A stretch of 64,000 nucleotides of DNA from BD2-11 sp965115885. GTDB taxonomy: Bacteria; Gemmatimonadota; Gemmatimonadetes; Longimicrobiales; Gaopeijiaceae. The translations under genes and the position numbers were made by a program. The DNA lies in the NCBI GenBank assembly GCA_965115885.1, contig OZ220479.1, positions 3,410,001-3,474,000 of the forward strand, read 5' to 3'. Below, piece by piece: positions 50,694 to 59,432 of the stretch. Positions within the stretch are counted from its first letter, which is position 1. Each line of letters opens with the position of its first letter. The notes under the pieces were generated by a model. That model had not been told where the DNA came from. It saw only the letters and a program-made list of their open reading frames with translations, and searched no databases.

Positions 50694-51572
50694 CTACAGC
50701 GGCAACGGCCGCGGCGGCTCGACGCTCCAGTCGTAGAACCCCTTTCCCGCCTTGCGCCCGAACCGCCCCAGCGCCACCAGGCGTTTGAGCAACGGCGGCG
50801 GGGCGTACCGCGCTTCCCGGTATTCCTCGAACATGATCTCCGCGATGCGGTGGGTCGTGTCGACGCCCACGAAGTCGCAGAGCAGAAACGGACCCATCGG
50901 GTAGCCCGTTCCCAACACCATCCCCCGGTCGATGTCCTCGACCGAGGCCACCCCCCGCTCCAGCTGACGGACGGCGTCGAGCATGTAGGGGACGAGCAGC
51001 AGATTGACGACGAAGCCCGAGTTGTCCTTCGCCTCGATCGGCTCCTTGCCCAGATCGCGCGCGAACCGGTATGCGGCGGCGAAGACGTCGTCGTCGGTGG
51101 CGATGGTGCGGACCACCTCCACCAGCTTCATGACGGGCACCGGATTGAAGAAGTGGAGCCCGACCACTCGGTCGGGCCTCCCGGTGGCGGCGGCGATCTC
51201 GGTGACGGTGAGCGAGCTGGTGTTGGACGCGAAGACGGCTTCCGGGCGGGCGATCCGATCCAGCGCGCCCATCAGCTCCGTCTTGACCGCCAAGTCCTCG
51301 ACGACGGCCTCGATCACGAGATCCCTGTCGGCCATGTCCGCGAGCGACGTCGTGAAGGTCATCCGGTCCCAGGCCGCGTCCCGCTCCTCCGGGGACAATT
51401 TCTCCTTCTCCACCGCCCTGTCCATCGATTTCGCGATCCGGCTCTTTCCGGCTTCGAGCGCGGCCCGGTCGACCTCGCTCACCACGACGTCGAATCCGGC
51501 CTTGGCCGCCACCTCGGCGATGCCGCTGCCCATGAGGCCGCATCCCACGACTCCCGTGCGCTGAATGTTCAC
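50694..51572 (-). CDS. 3-hydroxyacyl-CoA dehydrogenase (short, single-domain)
   Basis: This 292-residue NAD-dependent enzyme is of 3-hydroxybutyryl-CoA dehydrogenase type. The Rossmann motif is VVGCGLMGSGIAEVAAKAG near residues 7-25. The catalytic stretch is GLHFFNPVPVMKLVEVV, whose His follows VVGL; ASNTSSL precedes it. The C-terminal domain has NSGFVVNLLLVPYMLDAVR and PMGPFLLCDFVGVDT. I chose GTG 51572 because AAGGAGG lies 6 bp upstream and the strand NIQRTGVVGCG follows directly; the longer ATG frame has no such site. It follows the thiolase gene with a 176-bp gap on the same strand, so both serve oxidation or synthesis of short acyl-CoAs. Confidence 0.93.
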   Translation of the reverse strand: MNIQRTGVVGCGLMGSGIAEVAAKAGFDVVVSEVDRAALEAGKSRIAKSMDRAVEKEKLSPEERDAAWDRMTFTTSLADMADRDLVIEAVVEDLAVKTELMGALDRIARPEAVFASNTSSLTVTEIAAATGRPDRVVGLHFFNPVPVMKLVEVVRTIATDDDVFAAAYRFARDLGKEPIEAKDNSGFVVNLLLVPYMLDAVRQLERGVASVEDIDRGMVLGTGYPMGPFLLCDFVGVDTTHRIAEIMFEEYREARYAPPPLLKRLVALGRFGRKAGKGFYDWSVEPPRPLPL

Positions 51573-51748
51573 TTCTTCCTCCTTGGGGCGGGCGATCTTC
51601 GGCGATTCGCCGAACCCAACTTCGTGGCCACGGGCCTTCACCCCGACGCCGGTGGCCGAAACGTGATGGCGAGTTCCGATAACGCAGGAAAAATAACGAA
51701 CTTACCGCATCGTCTCAATCGTCCCGGTTGGCTTGCGAATCGGCGGGT

Positions 51749-52951
51749 TCAGGAGAGGGCTTCCACGACCACGGCTCCGCCCTGTCCGCCGCCGATGCAC
51801 GCCGAGCCCAGTCCGTAGCGGGCGCCCCGCCTCCGCAGTTCGTGCAGCAGGTGGACGACGATGCGGGTTCCGGAGGCCGCCAGGGGATGGGTGATGGCGA
51901 TGGCGCCGCCGTCGACGTTGGTGCGCTCGGGATCCAGCCCCAAATCGCGCTCGACGGACGCGTACTGCGGGGCGAACGCCTCGTTCACCTCGACCAGATC
52001 CATGTCGTCGAGCGCGAGCTCCGCTTTTTCGAGGGCGGCGCGGGCGGCGGGAGCGGGGCCGATGCCCATGATCTTCGGCTCCACGCCCACGAAGGCCCAC
52101 GAGACCAAGCGGCCGATGGGAGAGAGCCCCTCGCGGGCGGCCCACTCGGCGTCGGCGATCACGGCGCTGGCCGACCCGTCCCCGATGCCGCTCGCGTTTC
52201 CGGCGGTGACGAAGCCGCCTTTGCGGAAGTGCGGCCGCAACCGCGCCAGCCCCTCCGGGGAAACGTCCGGCCGAATGTGCTCGTCGGCGGCGAACTCCTT
52301 CTCGCCCCCGCGGGTGCGGAGGGTGACCGGCACCACCTCGTCGTCGAAGCGGCCCTCCGCCCAAGCGGCACGGGCTCGCACGTGGCTCCGATGCGCCACT
52401 TCGTCGCAATAGGCGCGGGTCACCCGGTACCGGTCTCCGAGCTCCTCGGCGGTCTGGGCCATGGTGAGGCCGCAACTGGTGTCCTCGAGCGCGGTCCAGA
52501 GCGCATCCTCGAAGCGGCGGCCGGGGTCGCCCAGGCGAAGATCGCCCCAGCGCGCGCCCCGCACCACGTGGGGCGCTTGGCTCATCGATTCGGTTCCTCC
52601 GCAGAGCACCGCCCGGGCGCCTCCGTGGAGAATCTCGTGGGCCCCGCTGGCGATCGCCTGGAAGCCCGAGCCGCACAGGCGGTTGACGGTCAGGGCCGGA
52701 ACGCGGTCGGGCGTGCCCACCCCCAGCCCGACGTGGCGGGCGAGGTAGATGGCGTCGCCCGAAGTCTGGAGCGCGTTCCCGTAGACGACGTGGTCGAGAC
52801 GGTCGGGCGCGACGCCCGCGGCCTCCACCGCCGCCTTGCCCGACGCGATCCCCAGCCGAGTGGCGGAAAGACGCCTGAGCGATCCGCCGAACGCCCCGAA
52901 CCCGGTCCGTTTCCCGGACAGAAATACGATCTCCCGCGCGCGTGCGGTCAT
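51749..52951 (-). CDS. acetyl-CoA C-acyltransferase (thiolase)
   Basis: This 400-residue thiolase has the acylated Cys 93 in VNRLCGSGFQAI, the general-base His 355 and the second Cys 385 in SACIGGGQGG. The His motif reads DGGAIAITHPLAASGTR, slightly unlike the usual GHPLGASG, but the His is kept. NEAFAPQY is the other conserved loop. It would cleave 3-ketoacyl-CoA or condense acetyl-CoA. A ribosome site GGGAGG lies 8 bp before the start. It sits between the LeuB-like dehydrogenase and the hydroxyacyl dehydrogenase. Confidence 0.94.
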   Translation of the reverse strand: MTARAREIVFLSGKRTGFGAFGGSLRRLSATRLGIASGKAAVEAAGVAPDRLDHVVYGNALQTSGDAIYLARHVGLGVGTPDRVPALTVNRLCGSGFQAIASGAHEILHGGARAVLCGGTESMSQAPHVVRGARWGDLRLGDPGRRFEDALWTALEDTSCGLTMAQTAEELGDRYRVTRAYCDEVAHRSHVRARAAWAEGRFDDEVVPVTLRTRGGEKEFAADEHIRPDVSPEGLARLRPHFRKGGFVTAGNASGIGDGSASAVIADAEWAAREGLSPIGRLVSWAFVGVEPKIMGIGPAPAARAALEKAELALDDMDLVEVNEAFAPQYASVERDLGLDPERTNVDGGAIAITHPLAASGTRIVVHLLHELRRRGARYGLGSACIGGGQGGAVVVEALS

Positions 52952-53073
52952 GTGCGGTCCCTCCCGGTTGATCCTGCGCAAGCTCTCGAAGTCGAAAGGC
53001 GTCGACACGCTGTCCGAACGGGTCGCGGCGACGTCGTCGCGTGCGGACGAACCTCGGACGGCGGCGTTCCCGG

Positions 53074-54150
53074 CTACGGTCCCTCCAGTCGGCCGCGGAT
53101 CGCGCGGCCGGCCGCGGAGGTCGACAGAGCGCCCCCGAGATCGGGGGTAGTCTCGCCCGCGGCGAGCGCGCCGCGCACGGCGCGATCGATGGCTTCGGCC
53201 GCCGCGTCGTGCCCCAGGTGGCGGGCCATGAGGGCCGCCGAACGAATCGCCGCGACCGGGTTGGCGACGCCGGTGCCCGCGATGTCCGGCGCCGAGCCGT
53301 GCACGGGCTCGAACAGGGCGTGGCGGCCCGGGTGCAGCGTTCCGGAGGGTGCCAAGCCGATCCCTCCGGTCACTTCCGCGGCGAGGTCGCTGATGATGTC
53401 TCCGAAGAGGTTCGAGGCGACCAGCACGGAGTAGCGTCCCGGGCGGCGCACCAGCTCCATCGCCATGGCGTCCACCAGCATCGCGTCGCTCTCGATCTCC
53501 TCGTACTCGGCGCGCACGTCGTCGTACGTCCTGCGCCAGAGGGCGCCCGCGGCCGGAAGGGCGTTGGCCTTGTCGACCAGCGTCACCCTGGGGCGCTCCT
53601 CCCTCCGCGCGTGCTCGAAGGCGGCGCGCACCAAGCGCTCCACGCCCTTGCGGGTGTTCACGTCCTCCTGGATCGCGATTTCGTCGGGCGTGCCCTTCTT
53701 GAAGCGCCCGCCCATGTTCACGTAGGCGCCTTCCGTGCTCTCGCGGAAGATGTCGATGCGGATCCCGTCGGCGGGAACCTTCTTCAGCGGGCAGTAGCGC
53801 GGGTCGAGCAGTTCGCACGGACGGAAATTGACGTACAGGTCTAGCCCGAAGCGCAGGCCCAGAAGGATGTCGCGGATGTGGGCGTCGTCGGCGACCCGGG
53901 GATCCCCCAGGGCGCCCAGCAGAATGGCGTCGTAGTCGTCGGAGAGCCGACGGAACTCGTCGGCGGCGATGGAGATTCCGTCGCGCAGGTAGCGGTCGGC
54001 GCCCAAGTTCCAGTGGTCGAAGTCGACCGTACCCCCGTGAAGGTCGACCGCCTCCTGGAAGCAGAGCACGGCTTCCAGGGTGACCTCGCCCCCGATGCCG
54101 TCCCCGGGAACGACCGCGACCCGCGCCGCCCGACCCGCCTCCCTAGGCAC
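53074..54150 (-). CDS. leuB: 3-isopropylmalate dehydrogenase-like decarboxylating dehydrogenase
   Basis: This 358-residue enzyme belongs to the isocitrate/isopropylmalate family. It starts RVAVVPGDGIGGEVTLEAV, has DAILLGALGDPRV and VNFRPCELL, and the substrate loop is RESTEGAYVNMGG, close to actinobacterial LeuB (REGTEGPY) and also to tartrate dehydrogenases. Metal and NAD sites are VDAMAMELVRRP, NLFGDIISDLAAEVTGG and FEPVHGSAPDIAGTG. It would oxidise and decarboxylate a 3-alkylmalate. No leuA, leuC or leuD gene is nearby, so substrate is not proven by context. It overlaps the zinc-ribbon gene by 8 bp. Confidence 0.85.
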   Translation of the reverse strand: MPREAGRAARVAVVPGDGIGGEVTLEAVLCFQEAVDLHGGTVDFDHWNLGADRYLRDGISIAADEFRRLSDDYDAILLGALGDPRVADDAHIRDILLGLRFGLDLYVNFRPCELLDPRYCPLKKVPADGIRIDIFRESTEGAYVNMGGRFKKGTPDEIAIQEDVNTRKGVERLVRAAFEHARREERPRVTLVDKANALPAAGALWRRTYDDVRAEYEEIESDAMLVDAMAMELVRRPGRYSVLVASNLFGDIISDLAAEVTGGIGLAPSGTLHPGRHALFEPVHGSAPDIAGTGVANPVAAIRSAALMARHLGHDAAAEAIDRAVRGALAAGETTPDLGGALSTSAAGRAIRGRLEGP

Positions 54151-54754
54151 GGCGGGCCCGCCTCCCGCATCCCACGCAATAGAACCATTCGGTCTCGATC
54201 CTCATCCCGCACTCCGCGCACGCGACGACGCGAACGTCCTGGCCGCAGAACGGACAGAAGCGCACTCCGTCGACGGACGGCATCTCCCGATCGCATCCCG
54301 AGCAGATCGCTCCGGCCGCGGCTCCGCCGTCCGGTCGCGCCTCGGCGGCCGCATCCGCCCCGCGAGGTTCGGCCTCGTCCCGGACGGGCACCCGGGACGG
54401 GTTCAGGCGAACCCCCACGGCGGCGAAATCGCGATAGAGCCCGGTGTCCGGGTCGCCGCTCTCCAGTTCGGTCCGGATCTCTTCGCGGGCGGGCTCGGAC
54501 TCCAGCGCCAAGCGGTCGCCCTCTCCGGCCAGCAGACGAAGCAGCGCCCGTTCGTACTCGGCGCTGGTGGCGACGCCCATGGCGTCCCGGTGGGTACGCC
54601 AGGGAATCAGGTTCTGATAGATCTCGGCGACCGTGAAGCGGGCGTGGAGGTACTCCGGCCAGCGTTCCCGGATCTCGCTCACCAGGGCGTCGAACAGGCG
54701 GCCGGGGAGATCGGAGGCCCCCGCGTCGCTCGAGACCGTGCCCGGGGTCGTCAT
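54143..54754 (-). CDS. double zinc-ribbon protein of unknown function
   Basis: This 203-residue protein has a helical N-terminal half (LFDALVSEIRERWPEYLHARF, EIYQNLIPWRTHRDAMGV) of a type I do not recognise. Its C-terminal half has two zinc ribbons: CSGCDRE...FCPFCGQ and CAECGMR...YCVGCGRR, eight Cys in four CxxC knuckles. Such ribbons usually mediate protein or nucleic-acid contacts. The gene overlaps the TPR-like frame upstream by 4 bp (ATGA) and leuB downstream by 8 bp, so it is part of one transcript. Confidence 0.75.
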   Translation of the reverse strand: MTTPGTVSSDAGASDLPGRLFDALVSEIRERWPEYLHARFTVAEIYQNLIPWRTHRDAMGVATSAEYERALLRLLAGEGDRLALESEPAREEIRTELESGDPDTGLYRDFAAVGVRLNPSRVPVRDEAEPRGADAAAEARPDGGAAAGAICSGCDREMPSVDGVRFCPFCGQDVRVVACAECGMRIETEWFYCVGCGRRARRA

Positions 54755-55004
54755 CCAGTCGGCGCGGAGTCGTCGCCGACGCGCCGCGTCAGTCCCGCTC
54801 GGATCGCCGCGGTCGGCAAGCTCTCCGGATCCACGGCCGGGATCTCCGGGCCGAACCGCTCCCGCCAGCGTTCGGGCAGGCGCCGCATGCAGGAAGAGAG
54901 GCCTTCCTTCAGCATTTCGAGGCCCCGTCGAAATCGCCTTCGTCGCATACCTCGTGCGCCTCGGCGCCGTATTCTTCGGAGCTCGGGAACCGCTCTTGCG
55001 TCAT
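54751..55004 (-). pseudogene. small TPR-like protein broken by a one-base frameshift
   Basis: From ATG 55004 the frame reads MTQERFPSSEEYGAEAHEV and then CDEGDFDGA before hitting a nearby stop. In the next frame it continues LEMLKEGLSS and runs to a stop overlapping the zinc-ribbon start (ATGA). The joined sequence EGDFDGALEMLKEGL is a typical TPR helix pair. One base is missing near 54920, next to a CCCC run. The C-terminal half (MRRLPERWRERFGPEIPAV) is not TPR-like. The overlap with the next gene suggests a real, once functional gene of about 84 residues. Confidence 0.5.
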
Positions 55005-55202
55005 CCGCATACTCCCCGGCGGAGAGGTGGGAGCCGCCCTCCGGGCCGCCCGCGCACCCGAATCTAACCTCGCGTTCGCACGGCAACCAGACTTCCGGGA
55101 TCGTGCGCGGAACGGTGCGGAAGAACCGCTCCGGGGCGAGAGGGAACCCGCGCCCGATTTGCGCCGGGACGCTCGGTTGCGGTATCCTCGGGGGCCCTCG
55201 GA

Positions 55203-55460
55203 CTACTCCGGGCCGGGAGGAGCGGCGGCGCCGATGGTGGCGGTGCCGCGGGCGATGGCGGGCTGGCAGAAGCGCATCCCGACGGCGTGCAGGAAGCGCA
55301 GTTCGTGCGCCCCGAGCGTCGGGTAGCGCTCCGCGAGATAGTCGATGGTGTCCTTCATCCATTCGGTCTGATCTGTCTCGCTGGCCGAGACCACGCCACA
55401 CCGGTTGATGTGGCTGAAAAGTTCGTCCCTGGCTCGATCCAGGAGCTTCGAATCCGACAA
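55203..55460 (-). CDS. small conserved-looking protein of unknown function
   Basis: This 85-residue protein starts at TTG 55460 with an excellent ribosome site, AAAGGAGG, 7 bp upstream. It begins MSDSKLLDRARDELFSHINR and goes on through QTEWMKDTIDYLAERYP and LGAHELRFLHAVGMRFCQPA. The two amphipathic helices and natural amino-acid usage are unlike the random frames around it. I know no family for it. It is divergent from the hydantoinase B gene and 199 bp upstream of the TPR-like gene. Confidence 0.65.
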   Translation of the reverse strand: MSDSKLLDRARDELFSHINRCGVVSASETDQTEWMKDTIDYLAERYPTLGAHELRFLHAVGMRFCQPAIARGTATIGAAAPPGPE

Positions 55461-55592
55461 TTTCCTGCCTCCTTTGCCATGCGAGATGGTGTAGCTGGCG
55501 ACTCGGGATCCGGCGAAAAAGCCCAGCAAGGGTACGGCGCGATCCCCGACGGTGCAACTTCGGGCACGAGCTCCGACGCCCGTCCGGGCGCG

Positions 55593-57191
55593 GTGACGCT
55601 CGAAATTTTCCGACAGCTGTTCGCCGCCCTCGCGGAGGAGATGGGGGCCGCGCTGCGGCGCTCGTCCTTCTCGCCCAACATCAAGGAGCGCCGCGACTAC
55701 TCGTGCGCGCTCTTCGCGCCCGACGGCGTCGCGGTCGCGCTCGGAGACCACATGCCGGTTCATCTCGGCGCCATGCCGATGAGCGTCGAGGCCGCGCTCG
55801 CCGAGCTGGGCGCCCTGGACGAAGGCGACGTCGCCTGCCTGAACGACCCCTTCCGGGGCGGAACCCACCTCCCCGACATCACCATGATCGCGCCGGTGCA
55901 CGCCCGCAACGGGGGCGAGCCGCTGGGCTACGTCGCCTCGCGCGCGCACCACTCGGACGTGGGCGGGACGACGCCGGGCTCGATGCCGCTGGCCCGAGAG
56001 ATCTACCAGGAAGGGTTGCGCATCCCGCCGGTGCGGCTGTTCGTCGGCGGGAAGCGTCGGCAGGGGCTTTGGGACGCCATCCTCGCCAACGTGCGCACCC
56101 CGGTCGAACGGGCGGGCGACCTGAAGGCGCAGCTCGCCGCGCTCCACGCCGGGCAGGCGCGGCTGCTCGACTTGGTGGAGCGGAGGGGCGCCCGCGCGGT
56201 GCTCGCGGCCATGTCCGAGCTCGTCGCCTACGCCGACCGCCTTCTTCTCGCCGGGATACGGCGCATGCCCTCCGGCCGCTTCGAGGCCGAGGACGTCATG
56301 GACGACGACGGCTTCGGCAACGGCCCCGTGCCCATCCGGGTTGCGCTCGAGATCTCGCGCGACGGGCTGGTGGTCGACTTCGCGGGCACCTCGCCGCAGA
56401 CCGAGGGCGGGATCAACGCGGTCGCGGCCATCACCTCCTCCGCGGTGCGCTACGCGGTGCGGTGCGTGGTGGAGGAGCTGCTGGACGAAGAGCTTCCCGC
56501 AGGGGGCGGATCGATGACTTGCGTCGAACAGCGCCTTCCGCCCGGTTCGCTGGTCGACGCGCGGCTGCCCGCCAGCGTCGCCGCGGGCAACGTGGAGACC
56601 AGCCAGCGGATCACGGACACGTTGCTGCGCGCCTTCGGCGAGGCGCTCCCGGATCTCGTGCCCGCGCTCAGCCAGGGGACCATGAACAACACCGCCATGG
56701 GGGGCGTCGATCTTCGGGGCGAGAACTTCGCCTACTACGAGACGGTGGGCGGGGGAATGGGCGCGGGTCCCGGCCGCCCGGGGCTCTCGGGGGTTCACTG
56801 CCACATGTCCAACTCGCTCAACACGCCCGTGGAGGCGCTGGAGCACGCCTATCCGTTCCGCGTGACGCGCTATTCGCTCCGCCGCGGCAGCGGAGGGCGG
56901 GGGCGCCACCCGGGAGGCGACGGCCTGCGCCGGGACATCATGCCGCTGGTGGACGCGAGCGCGACGCTGCTGTGCGAGCGGCGCACGCGCGGACCGGCGG
57001 GCGCCCGAGGCGGGGAGGACGGAGCTCCGGGGGTGAACGCGTTGATCTCCGGGGACGAGGAGAGAATCCTGCCGGGCAAGGCCTCCTTCGAGGTGAAGGC
57101 GGGCCGGATCCTGAGCGTCCGGTCGCCGGGCGGGGGGGGGTGGGGAGTTCCGGACGACGCCGCGAACCGCTCGTCCGAGGCGCAAGCCTAG
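55593..57191 (+). CDS. hydantoinase B/oxoprolinase family protein (HyuB)
   Basis: This 532-residue protein is the HyuB-type subunit of ATP-dependent hydantoinase/oxoprolinase enzymes. It begins VTLEIFRQLFAALAEEMG, with the hallmark RRSSFSPNIKERRDYSCALF, then HMPVHLGAMPMSV, CLNDPFRGGTHLPDITMI and ASRAHHSDVGGTTPGSMP. It ends GRILSVRSPGGGGWGVP. Usually a HyuA subunit is encoded next to it; none is in this window. The start is uncertain: ATG 55479 is in frame but lies 18 bp from the divergent start at 55460 and has no ribosome site. GTG 55593 fits the family length and leaves room for promoters. The gene is followed 5 bp later by a DUF6941 gene. Confidence 0.88.
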   Translation: MTLEIFRQLFAALAEEMGAALRRSSFSPNIKERRDYSCALFAPDGVAVALGDHMPVHLGAMPMSVEAALAELGALDEGDVACLNDPFRGGTHLPDITMIAPVHARNGGEPLGYVASRAHHSDVGGTTPGSMPLAREIYQEGLRIPPVRLFVGGKRRQGLWDAILANVRTPVERAGDLKAQLAALHAGQARLLDLVERRGARAVLAAMSELVAYADRLLLAGIRRMPSGRFEAEDVMDDDGFGNGPVPIRVALEISRDGLVVDFAGTSPQTEGGINAVAAITSSAVRYAVRCVVEELLDEELPAGGGSMTCVEQRLPPGSLVDARLPASVAAGNVETSQRITDTLLRAFGEALPDLVPALSQGTMNNTAMGGVDLRGENFAYYETVGGGMGAGPGRPGLSGVHCHMSNSLNTPVEALEHAYPFRVTRYSLRRGSGGRGRHPGGDGLRRDIMPLVDASATLLCERRTRGPAGARGGEDGAPGVNALISGDEERILPGKASFEVKAGRILSVRSPGGGGWGVPDDAANRSSEAQA

Positions 57192-57196
57192 CCGGA

Positions 57197-57721
57197 ATGG
57201 AACTCTACCTGTCGCTCGCGTGCGACTCGGCGCGCCAAGCTTCCTCGGGCACCCGCATCGACGTCCGGGGCGCCTTCAACGATCTGTTCGCGCCCGGTTT
57301 CCCCGCCGTCCAGAGCCGGATGGTGATCGTGGCGGGCATCGAGTGGGACCGGAGCGACGAGGGTAGCTACCGCTTTCGGGTGGATCTGCTCGACCCCTCC
57401 GGAAAGCCCTGCCTCACGGCCGAGGGGGAGACCCGGGTCGACCGGCGTCCGCCGGACCGGCCGCCGGCCCGCACCTGCCTGATCATGCCCGTGGAGAACG
57501 TCGTCTTTCCGGTTTCGGGCACGTATCGGTTCAGCGTGCGCGCGAAGGGACGCGTCTTCAGAGGGACGGCGCTCCATCTGTTCCGCGATCCCGACGCCGC
57601 GCCCCGGGACGGACGGGAAGAGCGGAACGACCGGGAGTCCGGGGACGAACCCGCGCGCGTCGCGTCCGGCGCGGGAGCCGAAGACGCGCGGCGGGTCGAG
57701 CGGAAGCGAGGAACCCCCTGA
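57197..57721 (+). CDS. DUF6941 family protein
   Basis: This 174-residue protein has a beta-sandwich-like first part: LYLSLACDSARQASSGTRID, then VRGAFNDLFAPGFPAVQSRM, YRFRVDLLDPSGKPCLTAEGE and VFPVSGTYRFSVRAKG. I recognise this as DUF6941, a family of unknown function. The last 45 residues are charged and low in complexity. It begins 5 bp after hyuB, so it is co-transcribed; there is no evidence for a functional link. Confidence 0.7.
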   Translation: MELYLSLACDSARQASSGTRIDVRGAFNDLFAPGFPAVQSRMVIVAGIEWDRSDEGSYRFRVDLLDPSGKPCLTAEGETRVDRRPPDRPPARTCLIMPVENVVFPVSGTYRFSVRAKGRVFRGTALHLFRDPDAAPRDGREERNDRESGDEPARVASGAGAEDARRVERKRGTP

Positions 57722-57755
57722 AGCCCGTTCTAGGCGTCCCTGCGCCCAAGCCGCT

Positions 57756-58595
57756 TCAGGGAAGAGAGCGCTCCGAGCCCGCCGAGACGCCCTCGCCGGT
57801 GACCGTCGCGGACGGGGACTGCCAGACGGGCGGATGCGTGAGGTGCAGGGTGAGGCTGCCGACGACCGGAACGCTCGACCTCATGTAGACGAGCGCCCGG
57901 CGGTCGTCGTCGCTGAAGTAGAGCTCGGCCTTGCCGCCCTCGCCGAAAAGTCCCCGGGTGCGAATGACGGGCTGCACCACGACGGTCCTGAAGGTGCCCG
58001 CGGGCACCTCCTTCTCCTCCTTGCGCAACACCCGCACGACGACCGGATTCCCGGTTTCCTTGAAGTACCTGTCGAAGGTGTAGACGTCGCCCACCTCCAG
58101 CGGCAGGGTGCGGATGAAGTAGATGAAGGAGATTTCGTCCAGCGGCAGAGAGGTCGGCAGGTGGCCCACCTCTTCGTCGTCCCTCCGTTCCCAAACCCCG
58201 CGCTCCGGAAACATCTCGTAGTGCCGATAGCGCTTCGACCCCACTTCGTCCTGGTCCTGGATGAAGCGGTGGCTGGTCAGCGTGCGGGTGTCGAGCCAGC
58301 TCTGGAACTCGTCGCGCACGCGCGCGAACAGCACGCCTCCGTCGACGCGCATGACGATGTGGTAGGTCGGGTTCCCTCGAACCGTGTCGATGGCGGCGAC
58401 GTCGAGCGATCCCTCGCCGGCGTTGAAGATCCCCAGCTTGACCTTGTACTCCAGGCGCTCGCCCACCTCGAACGGCACGGGAGCCCGAAGGAGCTCCGCC
58501 GGACGCATCCAGGGCGCCGCCTGCGCGCGGACCCCGGAGGGAGCGAGCGCGGCGAGCCCCAGCGCGAGCAGGGCCGCGCCGACCGCGCGCCTCAC
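57756..58595 (-). CDS. DUF3108 domain exported protein
   Basis: This 279-residue protein has a signal peptide (AVGAALLALGLAALAPSGVRAQ) and a beta-barrel-like DUF3108 domain: VGERLEYKVKLGIFNAGEGSL, YHIVMRVDGGVLFARVRDEF, then SFIYFIRTLPLEVGDVYTF and VPAGTFRTVVVQPVIRTRG. It resembles periplasmic or outer-membrane substrate-handling proteins found beside LPS or glycan genes. Its GTG start overlaps the stop of the glycosyltransferase gene (GTGA), so the two are translationally coupled, ending the envelope block. Confidence 0.8.
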   Translation of the reverse strand: MRRAVGAALLALGLAALAPSGVRAQAAPWMRPAELLRAPVPFEVGERLEYKVKLGIFNAGEGSLDVAAIDTVRGNPTYHIVMRVDGGVLFARVRDEFQSWLDTRTLTSHRFIQDQDEVGSKRYRHYEMFPERGVWERRDDEEVGHLPTSLPLDEISFIYFIRTLPLEVGDVYTFDRYFKETGNPVVVRVLRKEEKEVPAGTFRTVVVQPVIRTRGLFGEGGKAELYFSDDDRRALVYMRSSVPVVGSLTLHLTHPPVWQSPSATVTGEGVSAGSERSLP

Positions 58596-59338
58596 GAACC
58601 CCGCGCCGGGGCGAAGGACGTCCGGCCCCGGATCCGGCCCAATTCCCACAGCGTGCGCCACGTCCTGAAGCGCGAGCGCCGCACGCGCCGGTTGCGGGGC
58701 TCCTCGATCACGGCCTCCGCGACCTTGCGGGCGTGGGGAAGCGCGCGCGCGAGCAACTCCAGGTTGCCGACCCAGCCCTCCGAGAGACCGAGCCGCTCCT
58801 CTTCCGACTCGGCGAACATCCTCCGGAGCGCCGCGATGCGATACGCCCGGAACCCGCCGAGCGGCTCCGACACCGGCGAGCGGTCGAGCGGCTCGCGCAA
58901 CCAGCCGCGCGCCAGCCAGCGAACGAAGCGGCCGGCGCGGGTCAGCCCGGGCGGCTCGCCGACGTAGGCCGCGCTCGCGACGTCGGCGCCGCCCTCGATG
59001 GTCTTCGCGAGCGGCACGATGCCGTCCGGATCGTCGCTGAAATCGGCCTGAAGGGTCACGGCCACGTCCCGCTTCGGGTATTCCGCGCGCCGCGCCGCCT
59101 CGCGCAGAAGCTCCTCCGTCGCGCCCGCGTAGCCCATCCGTTTTTCGCCGTGCAGAACCGCGAGCGGCACGACGCGCCGGTAGCTCGACAGAAGGGCGCG
59201 CGTCCCGTCGCTGGAGTCGTCGTCGAACACCAGGATCTCGTAGTCGCGGCGGAAGCGGCCCATGACCTTGCGGATCTTCCAGAGAAGCACGCCGATGGCG
59301 CTCTCCTCGTTTCGCGCGGGGATGCAGATGTAGACCAT
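58592..59338 (-). CDS. GT2 family glycosyltransferase
   Basis: This 248-residue GT-A glycosyltransferase starts MVYICIPARNEESAIGVLL, has the metal/nucleotide site EILVFDDDSSDGTRALL, GYAGATEELLREA, then TLQADFSDDPDGI (second Asp pair) and an acceptor loop SEPLGGFRAYRIAALRR. It resembles dolichol-phosphate-mannose-synthase-like enzymes that glycosylate lipids or proteins at the membrane; no membrane helix is visible. ATG 59338 is chosen because family sequence begins there. It lies downstream of an acyltransferase gene and overlaps the DUF3108 gene. Confidence 0.85.
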   Translation of the reverse strand: MVYICIPARNEESAIGVLLWKIRKVMGRFRRDYEILVFDDDSSDGTRALLSSYRRVVPLAVLHGEKRMGYAGATEELLREAARRAEYPKRDVAVTLQADFSDDPDGIVPLAKTIEGGADVASAAYVGEPPGLTRAGRFVRWLARGWLREPLDRSPVSEPLGGFRAYRIAALRRMFAESEEERLGLSEGWVGNLELLARALPHARKVAEAVIEEPRNRRVRRSRFRTWRTLWELGRIRGRTSFAPARGS

Positions 59339-59432
59339 GCGGGGATCCGTGGGCCGTCGTCGTGTGTCGTTCCGGGCGCCGCAAGGCCCGAGCCGCGCGG
59401 GACCACGGACGGTCGCCACAACGGGCGCGCGT

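Noticed and set aside
55203..57185. A 660-codon minus-strand protein opposite hyuB
   Set aside because: Only its last 85 codons look like a protein and have a ribosome site; the remainder is antisense to hydantoinase B.
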